Below, piece by piece: positions 1 through 9,269 of a stretch of DNA of 64,000 nt (positions within the stretch are counted from its first letter, which is position 1; the number at the start of each line of letters is the position of its first letter). Below the pieces are notes generated by a model. The model saw only the letters and a program-made list of their open reading frames with translations, was not told the origin of the DNA and did no database searches. A program made the position numbers and the translations under genes. The DNA is from UBA12170 sp964293475 (GTDB lineage: Bacteria; Bacteroidota; Bacteroidia; Bacteroidales; UBA12170), in NCBI GenBank assembly GCA_964293475.1, contig CAXYYJ010000024.1:11631-75630 (forward strand). Reading direction: 5' to 3'.

Positions 1-1526
1 TTGACTTGTTCAACAAGGATTTTGATGGATTAACCGAAAAACTCGACCACCTCTACCAGCTGGGCGTGAGCTGTTTATGGTTGTTACCCATTCTCGATTC
101 ACCCATGAAAGATGCTGGGTTCGACATAAAAGACTACCGAAAAATAAGGTCGGAGCTGTTTAACATGCCCGATTCTTCAAGCCCCGAACAGGAGCAGAAA
201 AAATTCAGGGAATTTCTCGACCATGCTCATAAAAAGGGGATTAAAGTCATTTTCGACATTGCCATGAATCATACATCAATGGAACATCCCTGGTTTCTGG
301 AAAGCAGAAAAGGCCCAGAAAACCCTTACCGCGATTATTATATCTGGAATAAAGACACTGAAAAATATCAGGATGCCCGCCTTCTTTTTAAAGGTATGTG
401 TCCCAGCAATTGGGAAAAAGATGGTGATTGCTATTTCTTCCACCGCTTCTTCGAATTTCAACCCGACCTGAACTATCGCAACCCACAGGTTCTCATAGAA
501 ATGAGCAGAAATCTGGCTTTCTGGCTTAGTCAGGGAGTGGATGGATTCAGAGCCGATGCCATCCCCTATATTTGGAAAGAGGAAGGAACAAATTGCGAAA
601 ACTTGCCAAAAACCCATACTGTAGTCAGATTCTTTAGAGCGGTTACTGAGTTTTTACGTCCCGGAACTCTTATGCTTGCCGAAGCTTGCCAAAAACCCCA
701 CGATGTGGTAGCCTATCTAAAAACTGGCGACGAGTGCAATGCAGCCTATCACTTCCCGCTCATGCCCCAAATGTTTAAAGCGTTGAGCATGGAAAGCGCC
801 GAGCCTGTTAAAAAGACTCTAAGCACCGAAGTAACTCCCCAAATTCCTGCCGACAGTCAATGGTTCACTTTTCTGCGCTGTCACGATGAGTTAAGTCTCG
901 AACTGGTCTATGTGAACGAAGAAGACCGGGCTTATATTCACAAAAACTACTGCCATCAACCCGAATGGGATTTTAGAGTGGGCGAAGGCATTTCGGCGCG
1001 CATGTCGGAACTCTTCAAAAAAGATGTCAAAAAAATAAAGCTGGCCTACAGCATTATGCTCAGCCTGCCCGGAACACCAGTTCTTTATTATGGAGACGAA
1101 TTTGGCAAGGCCAACGACGAGAGCTATTATAAAGAAATGATTCAATTGAGCGGTAAAGACGATACCCGCTTTTTGGTGAGAGGAAAAGTGGATTGGGCTG
1201 ATGTGGAAAAACAATTGACCAACCCCAACAGTTTCGAGTCTCAGATATTCAGTGGATTGAGCAACATGATTCAAAACCGCAAGAAATTTGGAGCCTTTGG
1301 ACGTGGCGAAATGAAATGGATCGATCATCACAATAAGGCTCTGCTCATTTACCAAAGATCCTTTGAAAACGAGAACATCCTCATCATGCAAAATCTGTCG
1401 AAAACCGACATAATCTGTGATAAAGAAGGCTCCTTAGGCGAAAAAGATATTCTCGGACAGACATTAAAATATGAGTCCGGAAAATTGGTGGTTCCTGCCT
1501 ATTCCTATTATTGGATTAAACTATAA
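1..1526 (+). CDS. Trehalose synthase-like GH13 enzyme (5' end cut by window edge)
   Basis: Likely a cytoplasmic maltose/trehalose-interconverting or related GH13_16 enzyme. The reading frame is open from base 3, so the true start and roughly the first 30-40 residues lie outside the window; the TTG at base 6 is not a credible start. Numbering visible residues from base 3, GH13 region I is DIAMNHTS (about 85), region II GVDGFRADAIP with nucleophile D185, region III AEACQ with acid/base E227, region IV LRCHDELSLE with D295. The stretch EGTNCENLP after region II is typical of trehalose synthases. Region IV has Cys293 where GH13 enzymes nearly always have Asn before HD. No fused maltokinase domain is present. 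The gene sits 53 bp upstream of a HAD-GH65 fusion, which suggests maltose or trehalose flows from one to the other. Family assignment is firm; exact substrate is inference. Confidence 0.85.
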   Translation, partial: DLFNKDFDGLTEKLDHLYQLGVSCLWLLPILDSPMKDAGFDIKDYRKIRSELFNMPDSSSPEQEQKKFREFLDHAHKKGIKVIFDIAMNHTSMEHPWFLESRKGPENPYRDYYIWNKDTEKYQDARLLFKGMCPSNWEKDGDCYFFHRFFEFQPDLNYRNPQVLIEMSRNLAFWLSQGVDGFRADAIPYIWKEEGTNCENLPKTHTVVRFFRAVTEFLRPGTLMLAEACQKPHDVVAYLKTGDECNAAYHFPLMPQMFKALSMESAEPVKKTLSTEVTPQIPADSQWFTFLRCHDELSLELVYVNEEDRAYIHKNYCHQPEWDFRVGEGISARMSELFKKDVKKIKLAYSIMLSLPGTPVLYYGDEFGKANDESYYKEMIQLSGKDDTRFLVRGKVDWADVEKQLTNPNSFESQIFSGLSNMIQNRKKFGAFGRGEMKWIDHHNKALLIYQRSFENENILIMQNLSKTDIICDKEGSLGEKDILGQTLKYESGKLVVPAYSYYWIKL

Positions 1527-1579
1527 CAAATTATAAGTCAGCTTATTAAATTAATGTAAAACAAAATACGAAACAAAAT

Positions 1580-4500
1580 ATGTCTAAATTCAATTTCGAT
1601 GCCATCATTTTCGACCTGGATGGTGTAATAACCAAAACAGCTGAAGTTCATGCTGCTGCCTGGAAAAAAATGTTTGATGAATTTTTAACGGACCTCGCCT
1701 CAAAAACAGGTGGAGTTTTTAAAGAGTTTGACTATATCACCGATTACCTTCCTTATGTGGATGGAAAACCCCGCTATAATGGGGTTCAGGATTTTTTGAA
1801 AAGCAGAAATATACAATTACCTTTTGGCACACCCGATGACGACATAGAGCTGGAAACAGTCTGTGGCCTTGGAAACCGGAAAAACAAAACCTTTAACGAA
1901 GTTCTTGATAAAGATGGCGTTAGAGTTTTCGAAAGCACCGTTGAGCTCATGCACCGTGTAAAAAAAGAAGGTCTGAAGCTGGGTGTAGCTTCAAGCAGTA
2001 AAAATTGTCGCTCTGTTCTTAAAACTGCACATCTGTTCGACATAGTGGACACCATAGTTGATGGAACCGATTCTGCTCAGCTGGGATTAAAAGGCAAACC
2101 ACAGCCCGATATTTTTACCACAGCTGCGGATAATATGGGCGTTTCGTATCACCGCAGTGTGGTGGTTGAAGATGCATCTTCGGGCGTTGCCGCCGGAAAA
2201 GCCGGAAATTTTGGACTTGTTTTGGGGCTTGCACGTGAGCATAATGTTGAGGAACTATACAGAAACGGCGCCGATTTGGTAGTTGCCGATATTGAAGAAA
2301 TTAAATTCGAAGGCATTAATCAATGGTTTGTAGACGGACTCGTAAAGGACAACTGGTCCATCACCTATCACGAATACGACGTGAAAAAAGAAAAAAGTCG
2401 TGAATCATTATTGGCTGTTGGAAATGGATATTTTGGCAACCGCGGTGCCATGGAAGAAGTTAAAGCCGATGAAAACCATTATCCCGGAACCTATATCGCC
2501 AGCCTTTACAACCGACTTGAAAGCCCTGTTGGCGACAGAATGATTGAAAACGAAGACTTTGCAAATACCCCCAATTGGACATTGGTTGAATTTAAAATCG
2601 ATAACGGCGATTGGTGGGATTATAAAACTGCCAACTTCGAGATTTTCAAAAAACATCTCTGTCTCAAAACTGGTCTTTTCTCCAAAGAGCTTGTGGTAAA
2701 ATCACCCGATGGCAAAAGATTTAAAATAGAATCGAAAAGAATGGCCAGCATGGCACAAATGCATGTAGGCGCTCAGCAATACACTTTTACCCCGCTCAAT
2801 TTTCAGGGGAAAATTACTTTTAGAATTGGCATCGATGGCAAAATAGAAAACAGAGGCGTTAACAGATACAACTCATTGAACCAAAACCACCTGGAATTTG
2901 TTTCGGGTCAGGCCAACGAAAATAAACTCCTGGTAAATGTAAAAACCCGCCAATCAAATATTACTGTATCTCAAGCCATTAAACATTCCGCTGCAATAAC
3001 AGGACAAAATTCTTTGCCTGCCGCAGTTACTAAAGTTGAAAACGATGGTGCCTGGGCTTACTATGAAGTTGATTTAGTGGCCAATCAAAGCTTTACCATC
3101 GAAAAACTTCTAGGTATTTACAGCTCTCATGTGGTTCACAATCCTGAGGAAAAAGCTCTGAATAGTCTGAATACCTTAACCAGTTTCGATGTGCTTTATG
3201 CTGAAAGCAAACAGAAATGGGCTGAAATTTGGGACGAAATTGATATTAAAGTTGAAGGCGACCGTTTGAGCCAAAAATTATTACGACTCCACTCCTATCA
3301 CATGATGCTTGCTGCATCTGAGTTTAATGTAAATCTCGATGCCAGCGTAACCGCCCGCGGACTTCATGGAGAGGCTTATCGTGGACATATTTTCTGGGAC
3401 GACTTATTCATCGCGCCTTTCTACAATATCCATTTCCCCGAAGTGGCCAAATCGCTGCTGATGTATCGCTACCGAAGATTGGACAAAGCCCGCGAATACG
3501 CCAAAGAATATGGATATCAAGGCGCCATGTTCCCCTGGCAAAGTGGCAGCGACGGTCGCGAAGAAACCCAAATTGTTCACCTGAATCCAATAACTGGAGA
3601 ATGGGGCGAAGATAATAGCAGCTTGCAACGACATGTAAGTCTGGCCATTGCCTACGATATTTACGAATATTTTGTAGCAACCAACGACGTGGAATTCATG
3701 GAAAAATATGGAGCAGAAATGTTTCTGGAAATTTGTCGTTTCTGGGCCAGCAAAGCAGAAAAAGATGAGAAAACAGGCCGTTATAGCATCGCTAAAGTCA
3801 TGGGCCCCGATGAGTTTCACGAAATGTATCCCGATGCCAATGAAGGCGGCTTGAAAGACAACGCCTACACCAATATCATGGTGGCCTGGATGTTTGGTAA
3901 GGTAAAAGGGATGTTATCGAAAATGAACTGCACCGCCGAAGAAACCGTTTTGCTTAAAATTCAACTCACGTACAACGAGATGCTGCATTGGGAAAATATA
4001 GCCCAAAACCTGAATCTTGTCATTTCTGATGAAGGAATTATCTCTCAATATGATGGTTACTTCGATTTGCACGAGCTTGACTGGGATGCTTATCGGGCAA
4101 AATATGGAAATATTTACCGCATGGACCGCTTGTTGAAAGCCGAAGGAAAATCAGCCGACGACTACAAAGTAGCCAAACAAGCCGATACTTTGATGACTTT
4201 CTTTAATCTTGAAAAAGAAGAAGTTGACAGTATTTTCGAGAAACTTGGCTATGAGCTTCCCGATGATTATCTCACCCGAAATCTGGACTACTATTTGGCT
4301 CGTACTTCACATGGCTCCTCACTCAGTCGCGTGGTTCATGCACAATTGGCCAATATTATTAATAATGAAGAACTGAGCTGGACTCTTTATCAGGATGCTT
4401 TGGGCAGCGATTATATTGATATTCAGGGCGGCACAACCGGCGAAGGAATTCACACCGGTGTAATGGCATCAACAGTTATGGTGGCGCTTACCAATTATGC

Positions 4501-4720
4501 CGGAATTAATCTTCATGGCGAAATGCTCAAAATTAACCCCAAACTTCCAAAACAATGGAAACAAATGGATTTCAAACTGAAATTCAGGGGAGTCAGTTAT
4601 CAATTTAATCTTAGCGCTGGAACCATGATTGTGACAGCAAATGTGGATACAACTTTAGTAGTTAACGAAAAAGAAGTATCTTTAGAAGGAAATAAAAAAC
4701 AAGTAATTAATCTGGTTTGA
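1580..4720 (+). CDS. Bifunctional HAD (beta-phosphoglucomutase-like) - GH65 disaccharide phosphorylase
   Basis: A 1046-residue fusion. Residues 1-225 are a HAD-superfamily domain of the beta-phosphoglucomutase family: motif I DLDGVIT with D12/D14, motif II ASSSKN, motif III lysine in KGKPQPD, motif IV VVVEDASSG. Residues about 260-1046 are a GH65 enzyme: N-terminal beta-sandwich, (alpha/alpha)6 barrel with RGHIFWDD and MGPDEFHE (general acid E745), and the phosphate-site-like stretches SSLSR and GGTTGEGIHTG. GH65 inverting phosphorylases split maltose, trehalose or kojibiose into beta-glucose 1-phosphate and glucose; the HAD domain would turn beta-G1P into glucose 6-phosphate, so the fusion links product to next step. 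No signal peptide: cytoplasmic. Which disaccharide is used cannot be read from the motifs; the trehalose-synthase-like neighbour upstream favours maltose or trehalose. Confidence 0.92.
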   Translation: MSKFNFDAIIFDLDGVITKTAEVHAAAWKKMFDEFLTDLASKTGGVFKEFDYITDYLPYVDGKPRYNGVQDFLKSRNIQLPFGTPDDDIELETVCGLGNRKNKTFNEVLDKDGVRVFESTVELMHRVKKEGLKLGVASSSKNCRSVLKTAHLFDIVDTIVDGTDSAQLGLKGKPQPDIFTTAADNMGVSYHRSVVVEDASSGVAAGKAGNFGLVLGLAREHNVEELYRNGADLVVADIEEIKFEGINQWFVDGLVKDNWSITYHEYDVKKEKSRESLLAVGNGYFGNRGAMEEVKADENHYPGTYIASLYNRLESPVGDRMIENEDFANTPNWTLVEFKIDNGDWWDYKTANFEIFKKHLCLKTGLFSKELVVKSPDGKRFKIESKRMASMAQMHVGAQQYTFTPLNFQGKITFRIGIDGKIENRGVNRYNSLNQNHLEFVSGQANENKLLVNVKTRQSNITVSQAIKHSAAITGQNSLPAAVTKVENDGAWAYYEVDLVANQSFTIEKLLGIYSSHVVHNPEEKALNSLNTLTSFDVLYAESKQKWAEIWDEIDIKVEGDRLSQKLLRLHSYHMMLAASEFNVNLDASVTARGLHGEAYRGHIFWDDLFIAPFYNIHFPEVAKSLLMYRYRRLDKAREYAKEYGYQGAMFPWQSGSDGREETQIVHLNPITGEWGEDNSSLQRHVSLAIAYDIYEYFVATNDVEFMEKYGAEMFLEICRFWASKAEKDEKTGRYSIAKVMGPDEFHEMYPDANEGGLKDNAYTNIMVAWMFGKVKGMLSKMNCTAEETVLLKIQLTYNEMLHWENIAQNLNLVISDEGIISQYDGYFDLHELDWDAYRAKYGNIYRMDRLLKAEGKSADDYKVAKQADTLMTFFNLEKEEVDSIFEKLGYELPDDYLTRNLDYYLARTSHGSSLSRVVHAQLANIINNEELSWTLYQDALGSDYIDIQGGTTGEGIHTGVMASTVMVALTNYAGINLHGEMLKINPKLPKQWKQMDFKLKFRGVSYQFNLSAGTMIVTANVDTTLVVNEKEVSLEGNKKQVINLV

Positions 4721-4776
4721 CTTAATGGAAAAACGAAATAGTTTGACCTTAAAGATGAACCATTAACTTTAAAAAA

Positions 4777-5412
4777 ATGTTAGGCGACGTATTATTAATA
4801 TCCGAAAAGCATCTAATTGCAGCTCATGAGATTGTAAAAGTAGTCCTGGAGCAAAAGAAACCTAAATTTATTATTGGCATCTCGGGCGAAAGTGGCTCCG
4901 GCAAAAGCGAATTGGCCCACTCAGTAGCCAAAGAGTTAAAGAAGCATGGCATTGTGGCCAAGCCTTTGCATATCGACAACTATTACAGAATTCTTCCATT
5001 GGAGAGAACTCAGTGGAGATGGGATAATGGAATAGAAAATGTGGTAGGTTTTGGCGAATATGACTGGGACACCATCAACAGAAATGTTGACGAGTTTAAA
5101 AGGGGCGCAAGCTCCACAGGCCCCTGTGTTGATTTGGTTACCGAGCAAGTGGATCAACTAACCACCGACTATTCGGTCGTAGATATGCTCATTATTGATG
5201 GTTTGTATTCTATTCAAACTCCCGGTGTTGATTTGGCAGTTTTTATTGAACTCACCTACCACGAAACCAAAAAAGCTCAGGTAGTTCGGGGTAAAGAACC
5301 ACAAAACGAATACAGAGCCAGAGTTTTAGAACAGGAACATAAGGTTGTTCAATCGCTTAAACCCAAAGCCCATCTTTTGATAAATATGGATTATCTGGTG
5401 GTGAAAGCTTAA
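4777..5412 (+). CDS. Uridine kinase/phosphoribulokinase-like P-loop kinase
   Basis: A 211-residue P-loop protein. Walker A is GESGSGKS at about residues 36-43, followed by an IDNYY stretch that corresponds to the acceptor-side DD-Y motif of uridine kinases, and a Walker B-like MLIIDGLYS near residue 140. The length matches the uridine kinase family, but the region between the motifs is not classical Udk. It follows the HAD-GH65 gene by 56 bp and is closed by a terminator, so it is probably the last gene of the disaccharide-phosphorylase operon. That context hints at a sugar or nucleoside acceptor connected with glucose release, but the substrate is unknown. No signal peptide or membrane segment. 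Confidence 0.75.
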   Translation: MLGDVLLISEKHLIAAHEIVKVVLEQKKPKFIIGISGESGSGKSELAHSVAKELKKHGIVAKPLHIDNYYRILPLERTQWRWDNGIENVVGFGEYDWDTINRNVDEFKRGASSTGPCVDLVTEQVDQLTTDYSVVDMLIIDGLYSIQTPGVDLAVFIELTYHETKKAQVVRGKEPQNEYRARVLEQEHKVVQSLKPKAHLLINMDYLVVKA

Positions 5413-5434
5413 TTCTTAGAAGATTTTAAAAATT

Positions 5435-5469
5435 AAAAAGGCGGGATTATATTTAATTTCGCCTTTTTT
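5435..5469 (+). terminator. Rho-independent terminator after the kinase gene
   Basis: A 9-bp perfect stem (5435-5443 AAAAAGGCG pairing with 5460-5468 CGCCTTTTT), 16-nt AT-rich loop, ending in a run of T. It lies 23 bp after the kinase stop and separates the phosphorylase operon from the following GH13 gene. Confidence 0.8.
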
Positions 5470-5540
5470 AAAATATGCTAGTCGAATATTGGCAATTTCA
5501 CAAAACGTAATTTATTTATTCCATTAATAATTAAGGCTTT

Positions 5541-7217
5541 ATGACCAAAATCTCCATATATCAGGTTTTACCAAGACTTTTTGGAAATCCAAATAAAAAT
5601 CCCAAATTCAACGGTAGCCTGCAGGAAAACGGATGCGGCAAAATGAATGATTTTACCCCTGAAGCACTCAAGGCAATAAAAAAACTGGGGATAAACTATG
5701 TTTGGTACACAGGCATCATTCATCATGCTACCTCCACCAGTTATCCGGGAATTCCTTCGCAGGATTCATGTATACTAAAAGGCAAGGCTGGCTCTCCCTA
5801 TGCCATTGTCGATTATTATGATGTGCACCCAGATTTGGCTGTTGATGTGGAAAACAGAATGGCTGAATTCGAAGAATTGGTTAAAAGAACCCATGATGAA
5901 GGGATGAAAGTAATTATTGATTTTGTCCCCAATCATGTGAGCAGAGCTTATAGAAGTACGAGCAAACCAAAAGGAGTGCCCGATTTTGGCGAAACTGACG
6001 ACAGCTCATTGGCTTTCCATCCGCAAAATAATTTTTATTACCTACCCGCCGAAAAACTCGTATTGCCTGGCTGCCAATCTCATAATTTTCAGGAACTACC
6101 CGCAAAAGTAACTGGCAACGATTGTTTTAGTCCAAATCCGGGAATTAACGACTGGTACGAAACCATAAAACTCAACTACGGGGTTGATGTTCAAAATGGA
6201 AACAATAAACATTTTAATCCCATCCCTTCTACCTGGTTCCGAATGCTCGAAATACTCAAGTACTGGACAAACAAAGGAATAGACGGATTTCGCTGCGACA
6301 TGGCCGAAATGGTACCTGTGGAATTTTGGGGGTGGGTGATTCCTCAGATAAAACAAATCAATGGTGATATAATTTTTATTGCAGAAGTTTATCAACCAGA
6401 TATTTATCATGATTATATCTTCAAAGGAAAGTTTGATTACTTGTACGATAAAGTGGGCCTTTATGATATGCTGAAAGCAATAATCCGTGGGGAACAACCC
6501 GCATCCAATCTCAGCGATTCGTGGAAAAGTCTGAATGGGTTGGACAAGTATATGCTTCGCTTTTTGGAAAACCATGATGAACAACGAATTGCTTCGTCTG
6601 AATTTGCAGGTCAGGCGGAAAAAGCCATTCCTGCCATGGTACTTTCTGCCACCATGCATCAAGGGCCTGTAATGACTTATTTTGGACAGGAATTTGGCGA
6701 AAACAGCACCACTGCCTCGGGGTTTAGTGGAGATGATGGTCGCACCACCATTTTTGATTATTGGAACATCCCATCCATTCAAAGATGGAAAGGAAAATCT
6801 GCTTTCAGCGGAAAAACATTATCCGCAGAAGAGAAAGCGCATCAGCAGGAATACAGTAAAATTTTAAATCTTGCTATGTCGCATCCTGCCATTGGTCAGG
6901 GAAGTTTTTATGATTTAATGTGGGCCAACAAAGACAATCATCATTTTTATCATAACTATGTTTATGCATATTTGCGGAGTTTTAAAACTGCAAGTTTGCT
7001 CATTGTTCTAAACTTTTCTGCCCGAGAGCTCAATCAAAAGGTTATTATTTCAGGCCATGCCCTTGAATTTGCTGAAAAGGATACAAGTAAATTAGTCGAT
7101 AAAACTTTTAAAAATATTTTCACGGGAGTGGAATATCAGATACCATTTTACAAATTAGTTCAACAAGGTTTTGAACTTACAATTAAACCATTTGGATATC
7201 AAATTTTCGAATTTTAA
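5541..7217 (+). CDS. Cytoplasmic alpha-amylase family (GH13) enzyme
   Basis: A 558-residue GH13 protein without a signal peptide, hence cytoplasmic. Region I is IDFVPNHVS, region II GIDGFRCDMAE with nucleophile D253, region III FIAEVYQ with acid/base E282, region IV LENHDEQR with D346; all catalytic residues are intact. The opening residues ISIYQVLPRLFG show that the barrel starts at the N-terminus with no carbohydrate-binding domain. It lies 32 bp upstream of the branching enzyme and is probably cotranscribed with it. It most likely trims maltodextrins or glycogen inside the cell. Hydrolase versus transglycosylase activity is not decided by the motifs. Confidence 0.88.
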   Translation: MTKISIYQVLPRLFGNPNKNPKFNGSLQENGCGKMNDFTPEALKAIKKLGINYVWYTGIIHHATSTSYPGIPSQDSCILKGKAGSPYAIVDYYDVHPDLAVDVENRMAEFEELVKRTHDEGMKVIIDFVPNHVSRAYRSTSKPKGVPDFGETDDSSLAFHPQNNFYYLPAEKLVLPGCQSHNFQELPAKVTGNDCFSPNPGINDWYETIKLNYGVDVQNGNNKHFNPIPSTWFRMLEILKYWTNKGIDGFRCDMAEMVPVEFWGWVIPQIKQINGDIIFIAEVYQPDIYHDYIFKGKFDYLYDKVGLYDMLKAIIRGEQPASNLSDSWKSLNGLDKYMLRFLENHDEQRIASSEFAGQAEKAIPAMVLSATMHQGPVMTYFGQEFGENSTTASGFSGDDGRTTIFDYWNIPSIQRWKGKSAFSGKTLSAEEKAHQQEYSKILNLAMSHPAIGQGSFYDLMWANKDNHHFYHNYVYAYLRSFKTASLLIVLNFSARELNQKVIISGHALEFAEKDTSKLVDKTFKNIFTGVEYQIPFYKLVQQGFELTIKPFGYQIFEF

Positions 7218-7249
7218 TTTCTATCTTAGACCGGATAATTTATCGCCCT

Positions 7250-9262
7250 ATGAACGAATTGAAAATATTGCCCATTGTAAAACAGGATGAATGGTTAATG
7301 CCTGTTGCTCAGGAAGTTTACGACCGCCAACAAAGATTTTTTCAGCAAAAGGAAATCATAGAAAAGCAGTACGGTAGCCTTTATAATTTTGCATCAGCCT
7401 ATAAAAAATTTGGCTTCCATTTAAGTGAGGATCAATCAACACTCATTTACAGGGAATGGGCACCTGCGGCAAAAGGTCTCTATTTAATCGGCGATTTCAA
7501 TCAGTGGGAATATTACACCCATCCTCTGAACAAATTGGATGGTGGAATTTGGGAAATCGAAATTAAACTTTCAGATTGTCCCCAATTAACTCACGGAAGC
7601 AAAGTTAAAGTTCTCGTTCAAACTGAGAAAGGCAATACTCCAAGAATTCCCGCATATATCACCCGACTAATTCAGGATGAGAACACAAAGGACTTTGCTG
7701 GTCAGTTATGGTTTCCTGAACCTTATCAATGGAAGAACAAAAAAACACCACAAACCACAGCCCCACTGATAATTTATGAAACTCATGTGGGCATGGCCCA
7801 GGAAAAAAATGGGGTTGGCAGTTATGTCGAATTTGAGAAAAAAATCCTCCCCTACATTCTTTCGGCGGGCTATAATGCTATTCAAATCATGGCCATTGCT
7901 GAGCATCCCTACTACGGTTCATTCGGTTATCATGTGAGTAATTTCTTTGCGGCTTCGTCTCGATTTGGCACTCCCGAAGAACTAAAATCATTGGTAGATA
8001 CTGCACATGACATGGGTATCAGGGTTATCATGGATATTGTTCATAGTCACACTGTTAAAAATATTTACGAGGGATTAAACGAATTTGACGGTACCGATTA
8101 CCAGTATTTTCATGGTGGAACCAAAGGAAATCATGAAGTTTGGGACTCAAAAATCTTTAATTACGGCAAACCCGAAGTTCTTCAATTTCTACTTTCAAAT
8201 ATTCGCTACTGGCTCGAAGAGTTTCATTTTGACGGATATAGATTCGATGGAGTAACGAGCATGCTTTACGAGCATCATGGAATAGGGGTTGATTTTGGCA
8301 ATAGGGATATGTATTTCAGCATGGGAGTAGATTTTGAAGCAGTAACCTACCTACAGCTCGCCAACGACTTGTGCCACAACATCAATCCACATATAATCAC
8401 CATTGCGGAAGATGTTAGCGGAATGCCTGGCCTTTGTCACCCTATTGAAGATGGAGGAATTGGATTTGATTTTAGATTATCCATGGGGATTCCAGATTAC
8501 TGGATCAAACTGCTTAAAGAGAAGAAAGACGAAGAGTGGGATATTGGGCAATTGTATCATAATTTAGTTGACAGAAATTATCAAATTAAATCTATTGCCT
8601 ATGCCGAATCGCACGACCAGGCACTTGTGGGGGACAAAACCATTGCTTTTAGGCTCATGGATCAGGAGATGTATTTCCATATGCACAAGGACGACCAGAA
8701 TCTCATAATTGACAGAGGCATTAACCTCCACAACCTCATAAGATTTATTACAATTACTTTGGGTGGCGAAGCCTATTTAAATTTTATGGGCAATGAATTT
8801 GGCCATCCGGAATGGATAGATTTCCCGCGGCAGGGAAATTTCTGGAGTTATCATTATGCTCGCCGCCAATGGTCGCTGCTTGATAACGATCAGCTTAAAT
8901 ACCATTATATGGCTGCTTTCGATAAGGCTATGATACAATTCGTAATGGATGAAAAAATCTTAACATCAGGGGTTTCCAGAGAATTGTGGCTTGATGAAAA
9001 CAATAAAATATTGGCCTTTGAAAAAGGGAACCTGGTATTTGTTTTTAATTTTCACCCTGCCAATAGTTGTTTTGATTATACTATCAATGTGCCTAAAATG
9101 GGCCCTTACGAGTTGGTTTTCAATACAGATGCTCCCTATTTTGGTGGTTTTGACCGAATTCATAACTCATCACATTTCATTGCAAGATTAGAAAATGGAG
9201 TTTCTAAAATGAGCATATACTCGCCAAACAGAAGTGCACAGGTTTATAAGAAAATTGTTTAG
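7250..9262 (+). CDS. glgB: 1,4-alpha-glucan branching enzyme
   Basis: A 670-residue branching enzyme that makes alpha-1,6 branches in glycogen. Residues about 60-160 form a CBM48-like domain (EWAPAAKGLYLIGDFNQW). The GH13 barrel has region I MDIVHSHTV, region II DGYRFDGVTSM with nucleophile D333, region III ITIAEDVSG with E387, and region IV AESHDQALVGD with D456. The sequences GYRFDGVTSMLYEHHG and NFMGNEFGHPEW are typical of the eukaryote-like GH13_8 branching enzymes also found in Bacteroidota, rather than the E. coli type. A C-terminal all-beta domain completes it. It ends 7 bp from the convergent sensor kinase gene, with no visible terminator between them. No glgA or glgC is in the window. 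Confidence 0.95.
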   Translation: MNELKILPIVKQDEWLMPVAQEVYDRQQRFFQQKEIIEKQYGSLYNFASAYKKFGFHLSEDQSTLIYREWAPAAKGLYLIGDFNQWEYYTHPLNKLDGGIWEIEIKLSDCPQLTHGSKVKVLVQTEKGNTPRIPAYITRLIQDENTKDFAGQLWFPEPYQWKNKKTPQTTAPLIIYETHVGMAQEKNGVGSYVEFEKKILPYILSAGYNAIQIMAIAEHPYYGSFGYHVSNFFAASSRFGTPEELKSLVDTAHDMGIRVIMDIVHSHTVKNIYEGLNEFDGTDYQYFHGGTKGNHEVWDSKIFNYGKPEVLQFLLSNIRYWLEEFHFDGYRFDGVTSMLYEHHGIGVDFGNRDMYFSMGVDFEAVTYLQLANDLCHNINPHIITIAEDVSGMPGLCHPIEDGGIGFDFRLSMGIPDYWIKLLKEKKDEEWDIGQLYHNLVDRNYQIKSIAYAESHDQALVGDKTIAFRLMDQEMYFHMHKDDQNLIIDRGINLHNLIRFITITLGGEAYLNFMGNEFGHPEWIDFPRQGNFWSYHYARRQWSLLDNDQLKYHYMAAFDKAMIQFVMDEKILTSGVSRELWLDENNKILAFEKGNLVFVFNFHPANSCFDYTINVPKMGPYELVFNTDAPYFGGFDRIHNSSHFIARLENGVSKMSIYSPNRSAQVYKKIV

Positions 9263-9269
9263 ATAACCA

